From Flavobacterium caseinilyticum (GTDB lineage: Bacteria > Bacteroidota > Bacteroidia > Flavobacteriales > Flavobacteriaceae), in contig NZ_SMFM01000001.1 in assembly GCF_004349085.1 (NCBI RefSeq), positions 868,001 to 932,000 on the forward strand: a stretch of 64,000 nucleotides of DNA, given 5' to 3'. A program made the position numbers and the translations under genes. The notes under the pieces were generated by a model. That model saw only the letters and a program-made list of their open reading frames with translations. It did no database searches and had not been told where the DNA came from. Positions 55,801 to 64,000 of this stretch are shown here, piece after piece. Position 1 is the stretch's first letter; the number at the start of each line of letters is the position of its first letter.

Positions 55801-56660
55801 TTGCTGATGATGCAGCTAATAAAATGGTTAATGATTTAATTCATAACTATAAAATTAAATTGAACGACTTACAAGGTGCATTACGTAGAGAGAAATTCAC
55901 TATTACTGTTGGAGATGAATTGCCAGCGGGAATCTTGAAATTAGCTAAAGTATATATTGCCAAAAAGCGTAAGTTGAAAGTTGGGGATAAAATGGCGGGA
56001 CGTCACGGTAACAAAGGTATTGTTGCTCGTATCGTTCGTCATGAAGATATGCCTTTCCTTGAAGACGGAACGCCAGTTGATATTGTGTTGAATCCATTAG
56101 GTGTACCTTCACGTATGAACATTGGTCAAATTTATGAAACGGTACTTGGTTGGGCTGGAATGAACTTGGGTAGAAAATTTGCTACACCAATTTTTGACGG
56201 AGCAACATTGGATCAAATCAATGAATTGACTGACGAAGCTGGAATACCACGTTTTGGACATACACATTTATATGATGGTGGTACAGGAGAGCGTTTCCAT
56301 CAAGCGGCAACAGTAGGAGTTATCTACATGTTGAAACTTGGACACATGGTTGACGATAAAATGCACGCACGTTCTATAGGTCCATATTCGTTGATTACAC
56401 AACAACCACTTGGAGGTAAAGCTCAATTTGGAGGTCAACGTTTTGGAGAGATGGAGGTTTGGGCACTTGAAGCTTATGGAGCATCAAGTACACTTAGAGA
56501 AATCTTGACTGTGAAGTCTGATGATGTTATTGGTAGAGCAAAAACTTACGAAGCAATCGTTAAAGGTGAATCTATGCCAGAGCCTGGATTACCTGAATCA
56601 TTCAATGTATTGATGCATGAATTGAAAGGTCTTGGACTTGACATTCGTTTAGAAGAATAG
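52848..56660 (+). CDS. rpoB: RNA polymerase beta subunit
   Basis: 1270 residues from the ATG at 52848; a TTG three bases earlier is in frame but the family begins [11 protein letters not shown]. The rifampicin region [14 protein letters not shown] and [13 protein letters not shown] (around residues 470-505) keeps the usual Asp, His, Arg and Ser positions, so no resistance substitution is seen there. [13 protein letters not shown] and the C-terminal [19 protein letters not shown] are intact. It forms the catalytic core with rpoC. Confidence 0.99.
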   Translation: MITNQTERLNFASTKNIPDYPDFLDVQVKSFKDFFQLETKSDERGDEGLYNTFMENFPITDTRNNFVLEFLDYFVDPPRYTIQECIERGLTYSVPLKARLKLYCTDPEHEDFETIVQDVYLGTIPYMTPSGTFVINGAERVVVSQLHRSPGVFFGQSFHANGTKLYSARVIPFKGSWIEFSTDINSVMYAYIDRKKKLPVTTLFRAIGFERDKDILEIFDLAEEIKVSKTGLKKYIGRKLAARVLNTWHEDFVDEDTGEVVSIERNEIILDRDTIIDKDNVEEIIDSNVKSILLHKEDANQGDYAIIHNTLQKDPTNSEKEAVEHIYRQLRNAEPPDEETARGIIDKLFFSDQRYNLGEVGRYRINKKLGLDTPMEKQVLTKEDIITIVKYLIELINSKAEIDDIDHLSNRRVRTVGEQLSQQFGVGLARMARTIRERMNVRDNEVFTPIDLINAKTLSSVINSFFGTNQLSQFMDQTNPLAEITHKRRLSALGPGGLSRERAGFEVRDVHYTHYGRLCPIETPEGPNIGLISSLGVYAKVNGMGFIETPYRKVTNGVVDLVSTPVYLSAEEEEGMLIAQANIKMDTTGKITAEDVIARQEGDFPVIEPTKVDYTDVAPNQIASISASLIPFLEHDDANRALMGSNMMRQAVPLIRPEAPIVGTGLERQVASDSRVLINAEGDGVIEYVDANIITIKYDRSEEERMVSFEPDEKTYNLIKFRKTNQGTSINLKPIVRKGDRVVPGQVLSEGYATQNGELALGRNLKVAFMPWKGYNFEDAIVISEKVVRDDIFTSIHVDDYSLEVRDTKLGNEELTNDIPNVSEEATKDLDENGMIRIGAEVKPGDILIGKITPKGESDPTPEEKLLRAIFGDKAGDVKDASLKASPSLHGVVLDKKLFARAVKDKRKRTQDKDALGALEMEFEVKFVELKDKLVEKLFLIVNGKTSQGVMNDLGEEVLPKGKKYTQKMLYAVEDFAHLSKGQWVADDAANKMVNDLIHNYKIKLNDLQGALRREKFTITVGDELPAGILKLAKVYIAKKRKLKVGDKMAGRHGNKGIVARIVRHEDMPFLEDGTPVDIVLNPLGVPSRMNIGQIYETVLGWAGMNLGRKFATPIFDGATLDQINELTDEAGIPRFGHTHLYDGGTGERFHQAATVGVIYMLKLGHMVDDKMHARSIGPYSLITQQPLGGKAQFGGQRFGEMEVWALEAYGASSTLREILTVKSDDVIGRAKTYEAIVKGESMPEPGLPESFNVLMHELKGLGLDIRLEE

Positions 56661-56755
56661 AAGTTTAGTATTCAGTGTTCAGTATTTAGTAATCAGTGAT
56701 AAGCTGAACACTAAATTCTGAATACTGAACACTTTTTTTAAAAGAGTTTTTAAGA
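56661..56755 (+). repeat. Repeat-built inverted repeat between rpoB and rpoC
   Basis: Left part repeats TTCAGTGTTCAGTATT / TAGTAATCAGT; right part carries AACACTAAATTCTGAATACT and GAACACTTTTTTT. The arms AGTGTTCAGTATT (56676-56689 area) and AATACTGAACACT (56719-56731 area) are complementary over 13 bases, with a T tract after the right arm. It resembles a terminator assembled from short TTCAGT-type repeats. A further stem AAAATCT/AGATTTT follows at about 56787-56807. The whole rpoB-rpoC spacer is 323 bp and holds no gene. Confidence 0.75.
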
Positions 56756-56983
56756 TTTAGGCCCGTAACCCGTTCCGATTTTTTATAAAATCTCAAAAGA
56801 TTTTATAATTAGCACTTCAAAAGTTTGTTGAAGTTTAGAGAAGTAATCCGAGGTAATCTTTTAGTCGTAAGTCAAATCTCTTAAAGTTTTAAAGTCTCGT
56901 ATGACTTTAGACCTTAGAATTTCAAACTTTCGACTTAGATGAGAATCAATTTTTTAATTGCAAATAAATCAATAGTAAAAACT

Positions 56984-59900
56984 ATGATGAATAATAGAAA
57001 TAATACCAATAAAGATAAAAACCCTGTAAAAAGGTTTAATAAGATCTCAATCGGACTTGCTTCTCCTGAATCTATCTTGAAAGAATCAAGAGGTGAAGTC
57101 TTGAAACCTGAAACGATCAACTACAGAACGCATAAACCAGAGCGTGATGGTCTTTTCTGCGAACGTATTTTCGGACCAGTAAAAGATTTTGAATGTGCTT
57201 GCGGTAAATATAAAAGAATACGTTACAAAGGGATCATCTGTGACCGTTGTGGTGTTGAAGTTACTGAGAAAAAAGTACGTAGAGACAGAGTAGGTCACAT
57301 CAATCTTGTTGTGCCAATTGCTCATATCTGGTATTTCCGTTCTCTTCCAAACAAAATTGGTTACATACTTGGTCTTCCATCTAAGAAATTAGATATGATT
57401 ATTTACTACGAAAGATACGTAGTAATCCAAGCTGGTATTGCTAAAAATGCAGAAGGAGAATCATTACAAAGATTAGACTTTTTGACAGAAGAAGAATATT
57501 TAAATATTTTAGATACACTTCCTGCTGACAATCAGTATCTTGATGATTTTGATCCAAATAAATTTGTTGCCAAAATGGGAGCAGAATGTATTATGGATTT
57601 ATTGGCAAGAATTGATTTAGATCAATTGTCTTACCAATTAAGACATAATGCTAACAATGAAACGTCTAAACAACGTAAAACTGAAGCGTTAAAAAGATTA
57701 CAAGTTGTTGAATCTTTCCGTGAGTCTAACTTGAACCGTGAGAATCGTCCGGAATGGATGATTATGAAAGTGGTACCAGTTATTCCACCAGAATTGCGTC
57801 CGCTTGTGCCACTTGATGGAGGTCGTTTTGCAACTTCAGATTTAAATGATTTATACCGTCGTGTAATTATACGTAACAACCGTTTGAAGAGATTAATGGA
57901 GATTAAAGCTCCAGAAGTTATCTTAAGAAACGAAAAACGTATGTTGCAGGAATCTGTAGATTCACTTTTCGATAATACTCGTAAAGCATCTGCAGTAAAA
58001 ACAGAATCAAACAGACCATTAAAATCATTATCTGATTCCCTAAAAGGTAAGCAAGGACGTTTCCGTCAAAACTTACTAGGAAAACGTGTGGATTATTCTG
58101 CTCGTTCGGTAATTGTTGTTGGACCAGAATTGAAATTATCTGAGTGTGGTATCCCTAAGGATATGGCAGCAGAATTATACAAACCTTTCGTTATCCGTAA
58201 ATTGATAGAAAGAGGAATTGTAAAAACTGTAAAATCAGCTAAGAAAATAATAGATAAGAAAGAGCCTGTAGTTTGGGATATCCTTGAAAATGTAATTAAA
58301 GGTCACCCAATATTACTAAATCGTGCTCCTACTTTGCACAGATTAGGTATCCAAGCATTCCAACCAAAATTAATTGAAGGAAAAGCAATCCAATTGCACC
58401 CTTTAGTTTGTACTGCATTTAATGCGGATTTTGATGGGGATCAAATGGCGGTTCACTTGCCGTTAGGACCAGAAGCTATTTTGGAAGCGCAACTATTAAT
58501 GTTGGGTTCTCACAATATTCTGAATCCTGCAAATGGTGCTCCAATTACGGTACCTTCTCAGGATATGGTTTTGGGTCTATATTATATGACCAAAGAACGT
58601 TTATCAACTCCTGAGCTTAAGATTTTAGGAGAAGGAATCACTTTTTATTCTGCTGAAGAAGTGAATATTGCTTTGAATGAAGGTAGATTAGAATTGAATG
58701 CTTCTGTAAAGATTAGAGCAAAACATTTTAATGAAGCAGGTGACTTGGTTTACCAAATCATTAAAACTACTGCTGGTCGTGTATTATTTAATGAAGTAGT
58801 ACCGGAGGCAGCTGGATATATCAATGATGTATTGACTAAGAAAAACCTTAGAGATATTATCGGACACGTTTTAAGCGCGACTGATGTACCTACAACTGCG
58901 GCTTTCTTGGATAATATGAAAGACATGGGTTACAAATTTGCCTTCAAAGGCGGATTGTCATTCTCTCTTGGGGATATTAGAATTCCAGATCAAAAACCTA
59001 AATTAATTGCAGACGCCAGAGAACAAGTTCATGGTATTTCTGCTAATTATAACATGGGTCTTATTACCAATAACGAACGTTACAACCAAGTTATTGATGT
59101 ATGGACTTCAGCAAATGCTCAATTGACAGAGTTAGCAATGAAAAACATTAGAGAAGACCAACAAGGTTTCAACTCAGTGTATATGATGCTTGATTCTGGA
59201 GCAAGGGGTTCCAAAGAACAAATTCGTCAGTTAACCGGTATGCGTGGTTTGATGGCTAAGCCTAAAAAATCGACTGCTGGTGGTGGTGAAATTATTGAAA
59301 ACCCGATTCTTTCTAACTTTAAAGAAGGTCTTTCGATCCTTGAGTACTTTATTTCTACTCACGGTGCGCGTAAAGGTCTTGCGGATACGGCTTTGAAAAC
59401 TGCCGATGCAGGATATTTAACAAGAAGATTGCATGATGTATCTCAAGATGTTATCGTTAATATCGATGATTGTGGTACACTTAGAGGTGTTGAAGTATCA
59501 GCATTGAAAAAGAATGAGGAAATAGTTGAAACGTTAGGAGAAAGAATTTTAGGACGTGTAGTTTTACAAGATCTAGTTAATCCTTTAAACAGTGAAATTA
59601 TAATTCGTTCCGGAGAGCAAATCACAGAAGTTATAATGAAAGCAATTGATGCTTCTCCTATCGAGAAAGTTGAAGTTCGTTCTCCGTTAACTTGTGAAGC
59701 GTTGAAAGGTATTTGTGCAAAATGTTACGGTAGAAATTTAGCTACTGGTAAAATGACTCAAAGAGGTGAAGCAGTTGGTGTAATTGCAGCACAATCTATT
59801 GGAGAGCCTGGAACACAGTTGACATTACGTACATTCCACGTTGGTGGGGTTGCGGGTGGTATTTCTGAAGAATCAAGTATCATTACCAAATTTAATGGTA

Positions 59901-61297
59901 AACTTGAAATTGAAGATTTAAAAACAGTTAAAGGAGAAGACAGTGAAGGCAATGCAGTTGATATTGTAGTATCTCGTTCTACTGAATTGAAATTAATTGA
60001 TGAAAGAACTGGTATCTTATTAAGTACTAATAATATTCCTTACGGTTCAAGTATCTTCGTTAAAGACGGACAGTCTGTAGTTAAAGGAGATGTGATTTGT
60101 AAATGGGATCCATATAATGGAGTTATCGTTTCTGAATTTACCGGTAAAATTGCTTACGAAGAATTAGAGCAAGGACAATCATTTATCGTTGAAATTGATG
60201 AGCAAACTGGTTTCCAGGAAAAAGTAATTTCTGAATCCAGAGCTAAAAAATTAATTCCAACTTTATTGGTTTACGGTAAAGACAATGAATTGATTCGTTC
60301 TTATAACTTACCAGTTGGAGCCCACTTGATGGTTGAAAACGGTGAGAAAATTAAAGCGGGTAAAGTATTGGTAAAAATTCCACGTCGTTCTTCTAAATCA
60401 GGAGATATTACTGGAGGTTTACCAAGAATTACAGAGTTGTTAGAAGCTCGTAATCCTTCAAACCCAGCTGTTGTTTCTGAGATTGATGGTGTTGTTTCTT
60501 TTGGAAAAATCAAAAGAGGTAACCGTGAGATTGTTATCGAATCTAAATTTGGTGATATTAGAAAATACTTGGTTAAATTATCAAGCCAAATTCTAGTTCA
60601 GGAAAATGACTTCGTTAGAGCAGGTGTACCTTTATCTGATGGAGCAATTACTCCGGATGATATTTTAAGAATCCAAGGACCAGCGGCTGTTCAACAGTAT
60701 TTGGTGAATGAAATTCAAGAAGTATACCGTTTACAAGGGGTAAAAATTAACGACAAACACTTTGAAGTAGTAATACGTCAAATGATGCGTAAAGTAAGAG
60801 TACAAGATCCAGGTGATACTTTATTCTTAGAAGATCAATTGATTCACACTAAAGATTTTATCGTTCAAAATGATAAATTATATGGTATGAAAGTAGTTGA
60901 AGATGCTGGAGATTCTAGTGCCTTAAAAGAAGGACAAATTATTACGCCTCGTGAGTTGCGTGATGAAAACTCTTTATTGAAACGTACAGATAAAAATCTT
61001 GTTGTGGCTCGTGATGTTGTTACAGCAACAGCGACACCAGTTTTACAAGGTATTACAAGAGCATCGCTTCAAACGAAATCGTTTATCTCTGCTGCATCTT
61101 TCCAAGAAACTACTAAAGTATTGAACGAAGCTGCTGTTGCAGGTAAAATCGATTACTTAGAAGGATTGAAAGAAAATGTAATTGTTGGACATAGAATTCC
61201 TGCCGGAACGGGTATGAGAGAATATGATAACACAATTGTAGGTTCGAAAGAAGATTACAATGACATGATGGCTAACAAAGAAGAATATATTTATTAA
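56984..61297 (+). CDS. rpoC: RNA polymerase beta' subunit
   Basis: 1437 residues from the ATG at 56984. An upstream in-frame ATG at 56939 exists, but the family starts with [19 protein letters not shown], so the later start is preferred. The zinc ribbon ([19 protein letters not shown], about residues 65-85), the active-site NADFDGD (within [16 protein letters not shown], binding three Asp-held Mg) and the bridge-helix/trigger-loop sequence [16 protein letters not shown] are all present. It is the last subunit gene of the block, followed 3 bp later by the DUF3467 gene. Confidence 0.99.
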   Translation: MMNNRNNTNKDKNPVKRFNKISIGLASPESILKESRGEVLKPETINYRTHKPERDGLFCERIFGPVKDFECACGKYKRIRYKGIICDRCGVEVTEKKVRRDRVGHINLVVPIAHIWYFRSLPNKIGYILGLPSKKLDMIIYYERYVVIQAGIAKNAEGESLQRLDFLTEEEYLNILDTLPADNQYLDDFDPNKFVAKMGAECIMDLLARIDLDQLSYQLRHNANNETSKQRKTEALKRLQVVESFRESNLNRENRPEWMIMKVVPVIPPELRPLVPLDGGRFATSDLNDLYRRVIIRNNRLKRLMEIKAPEVILRNEKRMLQESVDSLFDNTRKASAVKTESNRPLKSLSDSLKGKQGRFRQNLLGKRVDYSARSVIVVGPELKLSECGIPKDMAAELYKPFVIRKLIERGIVKTVKSAKKIIDKKEPVVWDILENVIKGHPILLNRAPTLHRLGIQAFQPKLIEGKAIQLHPLVCTAFNADFDGDQMAVHLPLGPEAILEAQLLMLGSHNILNPANGAPITVPSQDMVLGLYYMTKERLSTPELKILGEGITFYSAEEVNIALNEGRLELNASVKIRAKHFNEAGDLVYQIIKTTAGRVLFNEVVPEAAGYINDVLTKKNLRDIIGHVLSATDVPTTAAFLDNMKDMGYKFAFKGGLSFSLGDIRIPDQKPKLIADAREQVHGISANYNMGLITNNERYNQVIDVWTSANAQLTELAMKNIREDQQGFNSVYMMLDSGARGSKEQIRQLTGMRGLMAKPKKSTAGGGEIIENPILSNFKEGLSILEYFISTHGARKGLADTALKTADAGYLTRRLHDVSQDVIVNIDDCGTLRGVEVSALKKNEEIVETLGERILGRVVLQDLVNPLNSEIIIRSGEQITEVIMKAIDASPIEKVEVRSPLTCEALKGICAKCYGRNLATGKMTQRGEAVGVIAAQSIGEPGTQLTLRTFHVGGVAGGISEESSIITKFNGKLEIEDLKTVKGEDSEGNAVDIVVSRSTELKLIDERTGILLSTNNIPYGSSIFVKDGQSVVKGDVICKWDPYNGVIVSEFTGKIAYEELEQGQSFIVEIDEQTGFQEKVISESRAKKLIPTLLVYGKDNELIRSYNLPVGAHLMVENGEKIKAGKVLVKIPRRSSKSGDITGGLPRITELLEARNPSNPAVVSEIDGVVSFGKIKRGNREIVIESKFGDIRKYLVKLSSQILVQENDFVRAGVPLSDGAITPDDILRIQGPAAVQQYLVNEIQEVYRLQGVKINDKHFEVVIRQMMRKVRVQDPGDTLFLEDQLIHTKDFIVQNDKLYGMKVVEDAGDSSALKEGQIITPRELRDENSLLKRTDKNLVVARDVVTATATPVLQGITRASLQTKSFISAASFQETTKVLNEAAVAGKIDYLEGLKENVIVGHRIPAGTGMREYDNTIVGSKEDYNDMMANKEEYIY

Positions 61298-61300
61298 GAT

Positions 61301-61612
61301 ATGAGTAATTCTAATCAACAACAAGAGCAGATTAATATTGAGTTAGACGAAAAAATTGCAGAAGGAATTTATTCCAATTTGGCAATAATAAATCACTCTT
61401 CATCAGAATTTGTTTTAGATTTTGTAAGCATCATGCCGGGTATTCCTAAAGCCAAAGTGAAATCAAGAATTGTCTTGACGCCGCAACATGCTAAAAGATT
61501 GCTAAAAGCAATTGGAGAAAATATTCACCGTTTTGAAGTCGCTCATGGCGAAATAAAAGACACTGAACAAGCACCAATTCCGCTTAATTTTGGTCCTGCG
61601 GGACAAGCATAA
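61301..61612 (+). CDS. DUF3467 family protein
   Basis: 103 residues. Recognisable DUF3467 features are IYSNLAIINHSSSEFVLDFV, IMPGIPKAKVKSRIVLTPQH and LLKAIGENIHRFE. These small proteins are common in bacteria and their role is unknown to me. It begins 3 bp after rpoC, so it is translationally linked to the RNA polymerase operon, which hints at a gene-expression role but does not prove it. Confidence 0.93.
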   Translation: MSNSNQQQEQINIELDEKIAEGIYSNLAIINHSSSEFVLDFVSIMPGIPKAKVKSRIVLTPQHAKRLLKAIGENIHRFEVAHGEIKDTEQAPIPLNFGPAGQA

Positions 61613-61619
61613 TATTCTT

Positions 61620-61647
61620 AAAAGGCTCCAGAAATGGAGCCTTTTTT
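61620..61647 (+). terminator. Terminator of the rpoBC operon
   Basis: AAAAGGCTCCA / TGGAGCCTTTT stem with a short loop and T tract (AAAGGCTCCA at 61621-61630, TGGAGCCTTT at 61635-61644). Confidence 0.93.
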
Positions 61648-62018
61648 ATTTTTAAGCAACTTTCAAATTATACGAGTTGTTAGTGTTTTTATAATTTTTA
61701 AATTAGAGATTTACAGTGACTCGCAATGATTTTTAGAGTTCTACAAATCAAATTTGAGTCTATAAAATATACTTTGTTTTTCAGGTTTTCTTTATTACTG
61801 TTTAGATACTACCAATATCGTAAAACTTTAAGGTTAGGTGTTTATGGAGCTCATAAACATTAACTCATCATTAAATGTTCAGAGTAGACAACAAATTTGT
61901 TCTTTAAACGAGTATTATGGCGCTTCATCGGAAATATTTTTAGCTCGCTCACAAATGATATACTTTCGTTTTTGAAATAGAAAAATAACTTCTATTTAAG
62001 TTATAAAATCGAATTGTT
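61648..62018. other. Intergenic region with no gene seen
   Basis: About 370 bp, A/T-rich. It should carry the promoter or a long leader of the small secreted protein gene at 62019. I find no clear TTG/TAnnTTTG pair and no strong hairpin. Confidence 0.5.
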
Positions 62019-62378
62019 ATGAAATATTTTTCTTTAAAAGCAAATAAAAAAGTCGCATTCAATAGCTTCTTGTTATTTGTTTTTATCTTAGTGTCTAGTA
62101 CCTCTACTTTTGCTCAAACTACAAAAAATGTAGCAGATGTGAATACAATTGAAGTTACTGCTACTACTAAACAAGATAATGTTTCAGCAGCTTCTTCTTC
62201 AAATACTATGAACTTCGTGTTGTGGTTTATGGGTTCTAAGCAAGATCCAAACACTACGATATCTATAGAAGGAACTAATACCAAAAAACAAGTTATTACT
62301 TCAGGTACAGCTCCAAATCGTTTGTTAATTAAAGCTTTTTTGAAAAAAGCAGTGAATTTGGAAAGTATGGTCGCTTAA
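62019..62378 (+). CDS. Small secreted protein of unknown function
   Basis: 119 residues. Signal peptide with hydrophobic core FNSFLLFVFILVSSTSTFAQ (about 14-33), cleaved near TFAQ. The mature part is Asn/Thr/Ser-rich, with FVLWFMGSKQDPNTTISIEG in the middle and a basic end (LLIKAFLKKAV). No family recognised. It is a single gene between the rpoBC operon and converging prfC. Secreted or periplasmic location is inferred from the signal peptide only. Confidence 0.75.
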   Translation: MKYFSLKANKKVAFNSFLLFVFILVSSTSTFAQTTKNVADVNTIEVTATTKQDNVSAASSSNTMNFVLWFMGSKQDPNTTISIEGTNTKKQVITSGTAPNRLLIKAFLKKAVNLESMVA

Positions 62379-62402
62379 TATAAATCCACTTTTATACGAC
62401 AT

Positions 62403-62442
62403 AAAAAAAACGCTAATTTTTAAATTAGCGTTTTTTTTTTGA
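62403..62442. terminator. Bidirectional terminator between the small secreted gene and prfC
   Basis: AAAAAACGCTAATTT / AAATTAGCGTTTTTT hairpin with flanking A and T tracts. Serves both converging genes. Confidence 0.9.
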
Positions 62443-62462
62443 TATTTTGAAAGTTCAAATTT

Positions 62463-64000
62463 TTATTCAAATTCCGAAGTAAAGAATAATTTCACATTTG
62501 GATATTTATTTTGTGTCATTTGAATCGTAAAGTCAGAATCAGCTAGAAACACCAATTGTCCATATTTGTCATGCGCCAAGAATTTTTGTTTGATCCTTCT
62601 AAACTCTTTAAACTCTTCGCTTTTTGGATCATTTGGTTTTACCCAACATGCTTTGTGTACGGGAAAGTTTTCATAGGTACATTTTGCGCCATATTCATGT
62701 TCTAAACGATATTGGATTACCTCATACTGAAGCGCACCAACTGTTCCAATGATTTTTCTGTTGTTCATTTCCAGTGTAAATAGCTGCGCTACACCTTCGT
62801 CCATCAACTGATCAATTCCTTTGTCCAGTTGTTTGGCTTTCATTGGATCAGCATTATTTATGTATCGGAAATGTTCTGGCGAGAAACTTGGAATTCCTTT
62901 GAAACTCATGATTTCTCCTTCGGTTAACGTATCACCAATTTTGAAATTTCCAGTGTCATGTAAACCAACAATATCACCAGGATAGGAAATATCTACAATT
63001 TCTTTCTTTTCAGCAAAAAAAGCATTCGGACTGGAGAATTTTAAATTCTTCTTTTGGCGAACGTGATAATACGGTTTGTTTCTTTCGAAAGTTCCGGATA
63101 CAATTTTTATAAAAGCCAGACGGTCTCTGTGTTTTGGATCCATATTGGCATGGATTTTAAAAACAAATCCGGTCATTTTTTCCTCTTTGGGATCTACTAA
63201 TCGTGTTTCTGAATCTTTAGGTCTTGGTGATGGAGCAATTTCAACAAAACAATCCAGTAATTCTCTAACTCCAAAATTATTCAATGCGGAACCAAAAAAT
63301 ACAGGTTGCAGTTTTCCGTCTAAATAATCCTGACGATCAAATTTTGGATAGACTTCGTCTATCAGTTCTAATTCTTCACGCAATCTGTCAGCAGGTTTTT
63401 GACCGATGATTTTCTCCAATTCTGGATTTTGAACATCAGAGAAAGCAATTGTCTCTTCAATATTTTTGCGGCTGTCACCACTAAATAAGTTGATGTTTTG
63501 TTCCCAAAGATTATAAATTCCCTGAAAATCATAACCCATTCCAATTGGGAAACTTAGCGGAGTAACGGTTAAACCTAGTTTTTGTTCTACTTCATCCATC
63601 AAGTCAAAAGCGTCTTTTCCTTCTCGGTCTAATTTATTGATAAATACGATAATCGGAATTTTACGCAACCTACAAACAGCTACTAATTTTTCCGTTTGTT
63701 CCTCAACACCTTTGGCAACATCAATTACAACGATAACACTATCAACAGCAGTTAAGGTTCTAAAAGTATCTTCGGCAAAATCCTTGTGTCCAGGAGTATC
63801 GAGAATATTTATTTTTTTATCTTTATAATTAAACGCTAAAACCGAAGTAGAAACCGAAATTCCTCTCTGGCGTTCAATTTCCATAAAGTCACTCGTTGCG
63901 CCTTTCTTGATTTTATTGTTTTTTACGGCACCTGCTTCTTGAATCGCACCACCAAAAAGGAGGAGTTTCTCAGTAAGTGTTGTTTTTCCGGCATCGGGAT
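62463..64000 (-). CDS. prfC: Peptide chain release factor 3, nearly complete (5' end outside window)
   Basis: 512 codons are visible on the minus strand and the frame continues past base 64000. The first visible residues are PDAGKTTLTEKLLLFGG, the P-loop of the GTPase; only about 18 residues should be missing. G2-G4 are present: MEIERQRGISVSTSV, DTPGHKDFAEDT and NKLDREGKD. The later domains match RF3 (GALQYEVIQYRLEHEYGAKC). RF3 is a GTPase that recycles RF1/RF2 after termination. The Met at 63884 is internal, not the start. Confidence 0.97.
   Translation of the reverse strand, partial: PDAGKTTLTEKLLLFGGAIQEAGAVKNNKIKKGATSDFMEIERQRGISVSTSVLAFNYKDKKINILDTPGHKDFAEDTFRTLTAVDSVIVVIDVAKGVEEQTEKLVAVCRLRKIPIIVFINKLDREGKDAFDLMDEVEQKLGLTVTPLSFPIGMGYDFQGIYNLWEQNINLFSGDSRKNIEETIAFSDVQNPELEKIIGQKPADRLREELELIDEVYPKFDRQDYLDGKLQPVFFGSALNNFGVRELLDCFVEIAPSPRPKDSETRLVDPKEEKMTGFVFKIHANMDPKHRDRLAFIKIVSGTFERNKPYYHVRQKKNLKFSSPNAFFAEKKEIVDISYPGDIVGLHDTGNFKIGDTLTEGEIMSFKGIPSFSPEHFRYINNADPMKAKQLDKGIDQLMDEGVAQLFTLEMNNRKIIGTVGALQYEVIQYRLEHEYGAKCTYENFPVHKACWVKPNDPKSEEFKEFRRIKQKFLAHDKYGQLVFLADSDFTIQMTQNKYPNVKLFFTSEFE

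Noticed and set aside
52848..56660. Rifampicin-resistance substitution in rpoB
   Set aside because: The usual Gln, Asp, His, Arg and Ser positions of the resistance region carry the sensitive residues.
56661..56755. TTCAGT-type repeats taken as a CRISPR-like array
   Set aside because: Repeats are irregular, no spacers of constant size, and they form one hairpin; no cas genes in the window.

Overview
The window reads as a stretch of a Bacteroidota chromosome, most likely Flavobacterium or a close relative. The evidence is low GC, promoters of the Bacteroidota type (TTG, about 19 nt, TAnnTTTG), A-rich start regions with almost no Shine-Dalgarno sequences, SusC/SusD pairs, proteins with type IX secretion (T9SS) C-terminal domains, and flavobacterial families such as DUF2851, DUF5522, DUF4890, DUF3467 and Porin_10. 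I see no prophage, insertion sequence, CRISPR array or biosynthetic cluster. The species assignment is an inference from protein recognition, not a computed result.

Layout. 1-0.5 kb: 5' part of hutU and a DUF5522 gene. 0.8-8.6 kb: two divergent T9SS-exported surface proteins that are paralogous over most of the smaller one, with a small HEXXH membrane protein between them. 8.7-14.4 kb: a PLP desulfhydrase/deaminase, a LysM glucosaminidase lipoprotein, hemL, a Spy-like DUF4890 protein and a large unrecognised Cys-containing enzyme-like protein. 14.5-18.0 kb: a three-gene set (small CxxxC membrane protein, Met/His-rich lipoprotein, OprC/NosA-like TonB receptor) that looks like a copper uptake or handling locus. 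18.0-24.7 kb: a RelE/ParE toxin-antitoxin pair, lysS, a lipoprotein followed by the decayed 3' end of a second copy, a formaldehyde dehydrogenase-like enzyme, lipB and rnhB. 24.7-34.7 kb: two tandem susC-susD pairs preceded by nearly identical promoters and leaders of about 180 nt. 35-46 kb: a porin, a cystathionine beta-synthase, an exonuclease, DUF2851, a PspC-domain protein, an amino acid permease, a helix-hairpin-helix protein, an acyl-CoA dehydrogenase and an EEP phosphatase/nuclease.

46.3-61.6 kb is the core gene-expression block: rpsU, xerC-family recombinase, hpf, tRNA-Thr(TGT), tRNA-Tyr(GTA), tRNA-Thr(GGT), tuf, tRNA-Trp(CCA), secE, nusG, rplK, rplA, rplJ, rplL, rpoB, rpoC and a DUF3467 gene. 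Several hairpins punctuate it: behind the tRNA promoter, after tuf, between nusG and rplK, between rplL and rpoB, and an unusual repeat-built hairpin between rpoB and rpoC. The window ends with a small secreted protein and most of prfC.

The least explained items are the 604-residue protein at 12.6 kb, the putative copper locus, the duplicated SusC leader, and several places where promoters, terminators and start codons overlap. None of these is proven to be a new system; each is listed with a test.
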